Source: CAZSTA01 sp964609495 [NCBI: uncultured bacterium]
Lineage (GTDB): Bacteria; CAZSTA01
DNA length: 11,019 bases
Assembly (NCBI GenBank): GCA_964609495.1
Contig: CAZSTA010000120.1
Coordinates: 1 to 11,019 of the forward strand
Direction: 5' to 3'
In this document: in pieces, positions 7,009 through 11,019 of the stretch
Layout of the letters: each line of letters begins with the position of its first letter
Position numbering within the stretch: the stretch's first letter is position 1
Translations under genes and position numbers: made by a program
Notes under the pieces: generated by a model
Told to the model about the DNA's origin: nothing
The model's database searches: none
What the model saw: the letters and a program-made list of their open reading frames with translations, nothing else

Positions 7009-8886
7009 ATGGAAAATTATGATGTGATAGTCGTTGGAGCAGGACATGCCGGATGTGAGTCTGCTCTAGCCGCAGCTCGAATAGGATGTCGAACTCTGAT
7101 GTTGACTTTGAATATAGAGAATGTGGCGTTGATGCCTTGTAATCCCTCGATTGGGGGACCTGCTAAAGGACATCTGGTGCGGGAGATCGATGCTCTTGGC
7201 GGGGAGATAGGGGTCAACATAGATAAAACCCTGATTAATATTAGAATGCTTAACACCAGTAAAGGCCCTGCGGTTCGCGCCCTTCGTGCTCAAGCTGATA
7301 AGAAGCTCTATCAACATGAGATGAAGCGAGCCTTGATGCGTCAGGAAGGATTAGACTTAAAACAAGGACTAGTTACTGATATCATAGCTCATAATGGTAA
7401 AGTGGAGGGGGTAAGAACGATAGCGGGAGATGAATATCGAGCGAAGACGGTAATAGTTACTACTGGGACTTTCCTGAATGGGCTGATCCATATCGGAGAG
7501 GTATCCTATCCCGCAGGAAGACAGGGTGAATTCCCCTCGATACATTTATCGGATAGTTTGAGGAAGCTGGGGTTGGAATTAGGGAGGTTGAAGACAGGCA
7601 CAGTTCCTAGATTAGATGCTCGAACTATAGACTATTCTCGATTGAAGGAGCAGAGGGGCGATGAAGAGCCATTAAACTTCTCCTTTACCTCTCCTATCTA
7701 TGAGAGAGAGCAGGTATCCTGCTGGCTGACTTACACCACAAAGGAGACTCGCGATATAATATTGCGCAATCTTCATCGCTCGCCTCTTTACGGAGGTAAG
7801 ATCAAAGGGATCGGACCTCGTTACTGTCCATCTATTGAGGATAAGATCGTTCGTTTCGCTGACAAGGAAACTCATCATGCTTTTCTAGAACCAGAAGGGA
7901 TAACGACTAATGAGGTATATTTACAAGGGATCGCCACCAGTCTGCCCGCAGATGTGCAACTGGATATGGTCCACTCGATAATAGGTTTGGAGAATGCGGA
8001 AATTATGCGGTGGGGATATGCGATAGAATATGATTTCGTATTTCCCACCCAGTTGAAGCCCACACTTGAGACTAAGAAGATCTCAGGTCTTTTCTTGGCT
8101 GGACAGGTAAATGGGACCTCGGGATATGAGGAGGCTGGTGGTCAGGGCATTATGGCGGGGATCAACGCCGCTCTGAAGGTTAGAAGGCAGGAGCCGTTGA
8201 TCTTGGATAGATCTCAGGCCTATATCGGAGTTCTGATAGATGATCTAGTAACTAAGGGGACTAAAGAGCCTTATAGAATGTTCACCTCTAGGGCGGAATA
8301 TAGATTACTGCTTCGTCAGGATAACGCTGATCTTCGCCTAACTCCTATAGGATACAAGATAGGTCTTATTCCTAAGGAGAGATATCGCTTATTCTTGGAG
8401 AAGAGAGAGATACTGGAGAAACAACTAGATCGCTTAGGCAAGATATCCTTAAAGCCTGAGGAAGAGGTCCAATCCTCCTTACGCTCGGTGGGAAGTAGCG
8501 AGATAAGGCAAGCTGTCAGACTCTCGGAGCTACTGCGCAGACCTGAGATCAGCTATGAGTTGCTATCTAAAATCACCTCCGAGCTTCCTTCCCTACCGAG
8601 AGATATAATCGAGGAGTTGGAGATTCAAATTAAATATGATGGATACATAAAGCGAGAACTACAGCAGGTTGAACGCTTCAAGAAGCTAGAAAATAGGGGA
8701 ATACCTGATGATATAGATTATGATGAGGTATATGGATTATCAACTGAAGCTAGGCAGAAGTTAAAAGCTATAAGACCGATATCGATAGGGCAAGCTCAAC
8801 GCATATCTGGTATCAGCCCTTCCGATATATCTGTGCTGATGATATATTTAGAGCGGAGGAAGAGAAGTTCACAAAGCTATAAATAA
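7009..8886 (+). CDS. mnmG: tRNA U34 carboxymethylaminomethyl modification enzyme MnmG
   Basis: A full-length MnmG (GidA) of 625 residues, the usual size. With MnmE it installs the (carboxymethyl)aminomethyl group at C5 of the tRNA wobble uridine, using FAD, NADH and methylene-tetrahydrofolate. Visible features are the FAD Rossmann loop GAGHAG (10-15); [11 protein letters not shown] (44-54) with the first conserved Cys; RYCPSIEDK (271-279) with the second conserved Cys at 273; [13 protein letters not shown] (364-376); and [22 protein letters not shown] (420-441). The C-terminal MnmE/tRNA-binding helical domain is complete. GGAGAG (7000-7005) precedes the ATG. mnmE and rsmG, frequent neighbours elsewhere, are absent here; the gene appears monocistronic from its own promoter. 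Confidence 0.98.
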   Translation: MENYDVIVVGAGHAGCESALAAARIGCRTLMLTLNIENVALMPCNPSIGGPAKGHLVREIDALGGEIGVNIDKTLINIRMLNTSKGPAVRALRAQADKKLYQHEMKRALMRQEGLDLKQGLVTDIIAHNGKVEGVRTIAGDEYRAKTVIVTTGTFLNGLIHIGEVSYPAGRQGEFPSIHLSDSLRKLGLELGRLKTGTVPRLDARTIDYSRLKEQRGDEEPLNFSFTSPIYEREQVSCWLTYTTKETRDIILRNLHRSPLYGGKIKGIGPRYCPSIEDKIVRFADKETHHAFLEPEGITTNEVYLQGIATSLPADVQLDMVHSIIGLENAEIMRWGYAIEYDFVFPTQLKPTLETKKISGLFLAGQVNGTSGYEEAGGQGIMAGINAALKVRRQEPLILDRSQAYIGVLIDDLVTKGTKEPYRMFTSRAEYRLLLRQDNADLRLTPIGYKIGLIPKERYRLFLEKREILEKQLDRLGKISLKPEEEVQSSLRSVGSSEIRQAVRLSELLRRPEISYELLSKITSELPSLPRDIIEELEIQIKYDGYIKRELQQVERFKKLENRGIPDDIDYDEVYGLSTEARQKLKAIRPISIGQAQRISGISPSDISVLMIYLERRKRSSQSYK

Positions 8887-8942
8887 TATTTAGATATCAA
8901 TTGGGATACAGAATAAGTATAACTCTACGAATGAATTTATAG

Positions 8943-9344
8943 ATGACGATTAGGAAAATGGTGACACCTATGGTTAAGCTGAAGCAACATAAGGTTATAT
9001 TAGAAGGCAAAGCTCCGCGGGATAGAAGTATCAGGCTACGCCCTATGACTGAAGATGATTGGGATATTTTAGCCAAGTGGAATAGCGATCCAGAGGTTCT
9101 TTACTACTCCGAAGGAGACGATGTTACTTCCTATACTCTTGAGGAAGTCCAGGAGATATATCGTTCAACATGTAAAAATGCATTCTGTTTCATTATTGAG
9201 GTTGACGGCGAACCAATTGGAGAATGCTGGCTTCAGAAGATGAATCTTGAGAGAATTATCCAGGAGTATCCTGATTTAGATTGCCGTCGAATCGACTTGA
9301 TGATTAAGGAGAAGTTCTTCGAGAAAAGAGATAAGGAACGATGA
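8943..9344 (+). pseudogene. Truncated GNAT N-acetyltransferase remnant
   Basis: This 133-codon frame resembles the first half of a GNAT acetyltransferase of the aminoglycoside 6'-N-acetyltransferase / RimJ-like type. It has IRLRPMTEDDWDIL (30-43), WNSDPEVLYYSEGDDV (46-61), then strands IIEVDGEPIGECWLQ (about 84-98) and RRIDLMIKEK (114-123). In intact relatives the latter is followed by a Gly-rich acetyl-CoA pyrophosphate loop (WGxGxGT) and the C-terminal half. Here it ends in a charged tail (FFEKRDKER) and a stop, and neither other forward frame restores the motif before the downstream hairpin. It is therefore probably inactive, though a short standalone product cannot be excluded. The start is uncertain: the ATG at 8943 has no ribosome site, while the in-frame ATG at 8970 has a weak GGTGA 5 bp upstream. 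Confidence 0.7.
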
Positions 9345-9383
9345 AATGATAGCTTCATATGTCTTGGGAATATAAACAATAAA

Positions 9384-9416
9384 AATCATCGATCTCTTCG
9401 CCAGAGATCGATGATT
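9384..9416 (-). terminator. Strong intrinsic terminator for the Pro/Tyr-repeat gene
   Basis: A perfect 14-bp inverted repeat (9384-9397 with 9403-9416) encloses a 5-base loop. Read on the minus strand the stem is followed by TTTTTATTG, the expected U-rich tail, so it ends transcription from the gene at 9819-9451 (stop 34 bp upstream). On the plus strand no T run follows, though the hairpin may still slow readthrough from the GNAT remnant. Confidence 0.85.
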
Positions 9417-9450
9417 AATAAGCAAAAGTGGCTAATTTACATCCCCTTTC

Positions 9451-9819
9451 TTACCAATAACAATCGGGAGGATCCACAATTGGATAAGGATCGTAATACG
9501 GTGGATCTACAATTGGATAGGGACAGGGATCATCGTATATATATGGTGGTTCTACGATCGGGTGAGGATTGCATATAGGTGGCCTTTTAAATGGATAGGG
9601 AGCATGGTAGGGTGGCTCCACGATTGGATAGGGATAGCGTATACGATCTGGAGCTATGATTATTATTATCACGTACGGAGGGCGGCGATCATATATATCG
9701 ATCGGACGCCTCTCATACGGCCTCCTGATGTAGATTCTTTGTGATGTCTCCTCTGCAAAAGCCAATGAGCAAGCCACTAATGTAAGAAGTGTTATCCCTA
9801 ATATTAAGTATCTTTTCAT
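9451..9819 (-). CDS. Exported Pro/Tyr-rich repeat protein
   Basis: A 122-residue protein with a clear export signal (MKRY, then a hydrophobic run at 5-21). Cleavage could follow Ala22 (LAFA/EE) as a secreted protein, or LVAC could act as a lipobox with Cys17; the sequence does not decide. The mature part begins with an RRP-rich segment (32-48), then a run of five Ile (51-55), then PIV(E/D)PPY-type repeats from 62 to 119. Four good copies begin at 62, 84, 99 and 110, with one diverged copy (APYPFKRPPI) at 73. It ends CYW. Such composition suggests an extended, surface-exposed or wall/matrix protein; I recognise no family. GAGGAGAG lies about 9 bp upstream of the ATG. A strong terminator follows, so it appears to be a monocistronic unit. 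Confidence 0.75.
   Translation of the reverse strand: MKRYLILGITLLTLVACSLAFAEETSQRIYIRRPYERRPIDIYDRRPPYVIIIIIAPDRIRYPYPIVEPPYHAPYPFKRPPICNPHPIVEPPYIYDDPCPYPIVDPPYYDPYPIVDPPDCYW
9463..9636 (-). repeat. Tandem PIVEPPY-type coding repeat
   Basis: Five in-frame units occur at residues 62, 73, 84, 99 and 110. Spacing is 11, 11, 15 and 11 residues, that is 33-bp units with one 12-bp insertion. At DNA level the plus strand shows recurring TCCACAATTGGATA-like blocks, for example near 9473, 9506 and 9617. Confidence 0.8.
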
Positions 9820-10063
9820 CTTTAGATTCTCTCCTCATCAATAAGATTTTCTTAGCTATTACTTATAAGATTTGGAGAGCTAAAAGTTTCAACTAAATAG
9901 AAATTTGTCCTGGAGTTAGAGATATAAGATGAAAAAAAGAGCTGGGCGGCAAGTTGAAGGCTGGAACCAGTAGTATTTTCAATTCTCAAGCGGAATTATC
10001 ATTATTTCTACTATGGCTTACTTATCCCTCAGCCTGCCACTTATTGAACATTACGTCTAACAA
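9820..10063. other. Intergenic gap, little visible
   Basis: This 244-bp gap holds the candidate promoter and ribosome site of the repeat-protein gene at its left end. A T-rich run on the minus strand (9932-9938) could end CARDB transcription but has no convincing stem before it. I see no further gene. Confidence 0.5.
9863..9892 (-). promoter_or_regulatory. Candidate promoter of the repeat-protein gene
   Basis: On the minus strand, TTGAAA (9892-9887) and TTATAA (9868-9863) are separated by 18 bp, about 45 bp before the ATG at 9819. The -10 box is imperfect, and neighbouring registers give similar scores. Confidence 0.35.
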
Positions 10064-10558
10064 TCAGGGTAGTGCTATTGATATTGGGGTAGATTCGTTG
10101 TTGGTCTCGTTGCTTTCCTTTACCCTGCAATAATCGGGCATAGACTCGTCGCCACTGCAACTATCAGCGATAGCTTTCAAGGAAACGGTCACGTTATGTA
10201 CCGTAGGGGAGAAGGTTACTTTTCCTTCGAAGGTCACGGTTGACCCTGAGTCCAACGCACCAGTTGTATAGGGATACCAAGTATCACTTTGCCCTGGAAC
10301 AGTGAAGGCAACTACGAAAGTGCCACCGGAGCCGGTGTATTTTGTGGCTACCTTGAAGATACCAGCTGACTCAGTACCTTGATTCTTGACTATAACGCGG
10401 ATAGGCACTTCAACACTGCCTGCAGGGTTTATAGTAACAGGGCCTGTGGTCACCAAGGTAGAAACCACCAAGTCTGGCAAATTTGTTTCCACATATATAC
10501 AACTGGACATTGAAAGGATTATGCATACGGCAAACACAACTAATATATAGCGTTTTAT
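10064..10558 (-). CDS. CARDB-domain lipoprotein, apparent ATA start
   Basis: The protein is 164 residues when read from an ATA codon at 10558. That start gives KRYILVVF... after the initiator, a proper basic-plus-hydrophobic signal, with SMSSC as lipobox (Cys20). It lies 6 bases after a textbook AAGGAGGTG (10573-10565). The first conventional start, GTG at 10537, is 27 bases from that site and would drop the basic residues; a stop codon sits just upstream (10562-10564). Residues ~26-162 form one CARDB (APHP-like Ig-fold) domain: PDLVVS at the first strand, PIRVIVKNQG, and a final ESNETNN ending. Two Cys in SCSGDE...DYC may form a disulfide. The domain suggests an adhesive or binding role outside the cell. 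It is followed downstream by 244 bp without a gene and preceded by a close paralogue at 10667. Confidence 0.8.
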   Translation of the reverse strand: MKRYILVVFAVCIILSMSSCIYVETNLPDLVVSTLVTTGPVTINPAGSVEVPIRVIVKNQGTESAGIFKVATKYTGSGGTFVVAFTVPGQSDTWYPYTTGALDSGSTVTFEGKVTFSPTVHNVTVSLKAIADSCSGDESMPDYCRVKESNETNNESTPISIALP

Positions 10559-10564
10559 ATTTTA

Positions 10565-10573
10565 CACCTCCTT
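10565..10573 (-). promoter_or_regulatory. Strong ribosome site that selects an ATA start
   Basis: AAGGAGGTG on the minus strand is nearly the full anti-16S complement. Six bases (TAAAAT) separate it from ATA at 10558. No ATG, GTG or TTG lies at usable spacing in any frame that continues into the CARDB protein, so this site decides the start. Confidence 0.7.
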
Positions 10574-10633
10574 AAATAAAGATATATGCCTAATATTCTC
10601 AAGGCGATCAAGACATATCTTTCCTACAATTGA

Positions 10634-10660
10634 GACTCTTTAAGGTTGAGTAAAAGAGTC
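10634..10660 (-). terminator. Hairpin between tandem CARDB genes
   Basis: On the minus strand GACTCTTT (10660-10653) pairs perfectly with AAAGAGTC (10641-10634) around an 11-base loop, starting 6 bp after the upstream copy's stop codon. The following sequence (TCAATTG) is not U-rich, so termination is uncertain; it may be an attenuating or processing hairpin between the two genes. Confidence 0.4.
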
Positions 10661-10666
10661 CGACAA

Positions 10667-11019
10667 TTAGGGTAGCGCTATTGATATTGGGGTAGATTCG
10701 TTGTTGGTCTCGTTGCTTTCTTCTACCCTGCAATAGTCGGGCATAAACTCGTCGCCACTGCAGCTGTCGGCGATAGCTTTCAAGGAGACGGTCACATTAT
10801 GTACCGTATAGTAGAAGGTTACTTTTCCTGCGAAGGTCACAGTTGCCCCTGAAGCCAGGGAAGTATTTGTAAAGGGATACCAGACACTACTTTGCCCTGG
10901 AACAGTGAAGGCAACTACGAAAGTGCCATCGGGCCCAGTGTATTCTGTGGCTACCTTGAAGATTCCAGCTGAAGCAGTGCCCTGATTTTTGACTATGACG
11001 CGAATAGGTACTTCCACGG
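10667..11019 (-). CDS. Second CARDB-domain paralogue, N-terminus beyond edge
   Basis: The frame is open to the right edge; the GTG at 11017 corresponds to an internal Val of the paralogue (SVEVPIRV), not a start, so the signal peptide and first strands lie outside the window. The 115 shared residues differ from the neighbouring copy at 17 positions (about 85% identity, no gaps). The CARDB framework is intact: PIRVIVKNQG, the SCSGDE...DYC cysteine pair and the ESNETNN ending. It is presumably also a surface lipoprotein by homology with the other copy. Confidence 0.85.
   Translation of the reverse strand, partial: VEVPIRVIVKNQGTASAGIFKVATEYTGPDGTFVVAFTVPGQSSVWYPFTNTSLASGATVTFAGKVTFYYTVHNVTVSLKAIADSCSGDEFMPDYCRVEESNETNNESTPISIALP

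Larger units (their letters stand above)
10064..11014 (-). repeat. Tandem gene duplication (CARDB pair)
   Basis: Segments 10064-10411 and 10667-11014 are 348-bp homologous copies on the same strand, offset by 603 bp. DNA identity is highest across the 3' ~50 bp, where only a few bases differ. The left copy stops with TGA, the right with TAA, at the same alignment position. Confidence 0.9.

Noticed and set aside
9345-9383. Frameshifted C-terminal half of the GNAT gene
   Set aside because: Both other forward frames were read; neither gives a Gly-rich acetyl-CoA loop or GNAT-like sequence.
9463-9636. CRISPR-like array
   Set aside because: The units are in-frame coding repeats of a Pro/Tyr-rich protein with 33-bp period and no unique spacers.
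9562-9744. Plus-strand 60-codon ORF opposite the repeat protein
   Set aside because: It is antisense to a gene with signal peptide, ribosome site and terminator, and arises from the low-complexity repeats.
9932-9960. Intrinsic terminator after the CARDB gene
   Set aside because: A T run exists on the minus strand, but the preceding CTGG/CCAG pairing is only 4 bp with a long loop.
10535-10537. GTG start for the CARDB lipoprotein
   Set aside because: It is 27 bases from the only ribosome site and yields a signal peptide without basic residues.

Overview
The window is bacterial. It carries a complete mnmG tRNA-modification gene, consensus sigma70-type promoters (TTGACA or close, 17-bp spacers, TATAAT-like -10 boxes), strong Shine-Dalgarno sites, and lipoprotein or secretory signal peptides. 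Composition leans to A/T, with many ATA, AGA and AGG codons. A cobalamin-dependent mutase with its GlmL partner fits an anaerobic or amino-acid-fermenting lineage, but the sequence alone does not identify a taxon. There are no rRNA, tRNA, CRISPR or insertion-sequence features.

Layout. (1) 1-1199, minus strand: a partial gene of unknown function running off the left edge, preceded in transcription order by a small helical lipoprotein gene with a good promoter. (2) 1426-3682, plus strand: a D-Ala-D-Ala-ligase-like ATP-grasp enzyme (TTG start) and an octopine/nopaline-dehydrogenase-family oxidoreductase. (3) 3673-6747, minus strand: a two-gene operon of a GlmL-type ASKHA ATPase followed by a fused cobalamin-binding plus GlmE-like barrel protein. 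This operon converges on, and overlaps by 10 bp, the opine dehydrogenase gene. (4) 6748-7008: a divergent control region with two near-consensus promoters. (5) 7009-8886: mnmG. (6) 8943-9344: a GNAT acetyltransferase remnant that lacks its acetyl-CoA-binding half. (7) 9451-11019, minus strand: a surface/secreted protein block with a small exported Pro/Tyr-rich repeat protein, then two tandem copies of a CARDB-domain protein. The first copy is a lipoprotein that appears to start at an ATA codon; the second runs off the right edge.

The metabolic core is the GlmL plus fused GlmS/GlmE-like pair, a likely B12-dependent carbon-skeleton mutase with its reactivase or chaperone. Its substrate pocket appears to differ from that of glutamate mutase, and the usual cobalamin motif is altered, so the substrate is open. 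The ATP-grasp ligase and opine dehydrogenase next door both belong to amino-acid-handling families, but shared pathway membership is only suggested by proximity. The right-hand block looks like cell-envelope accessory genes under recent duplication.
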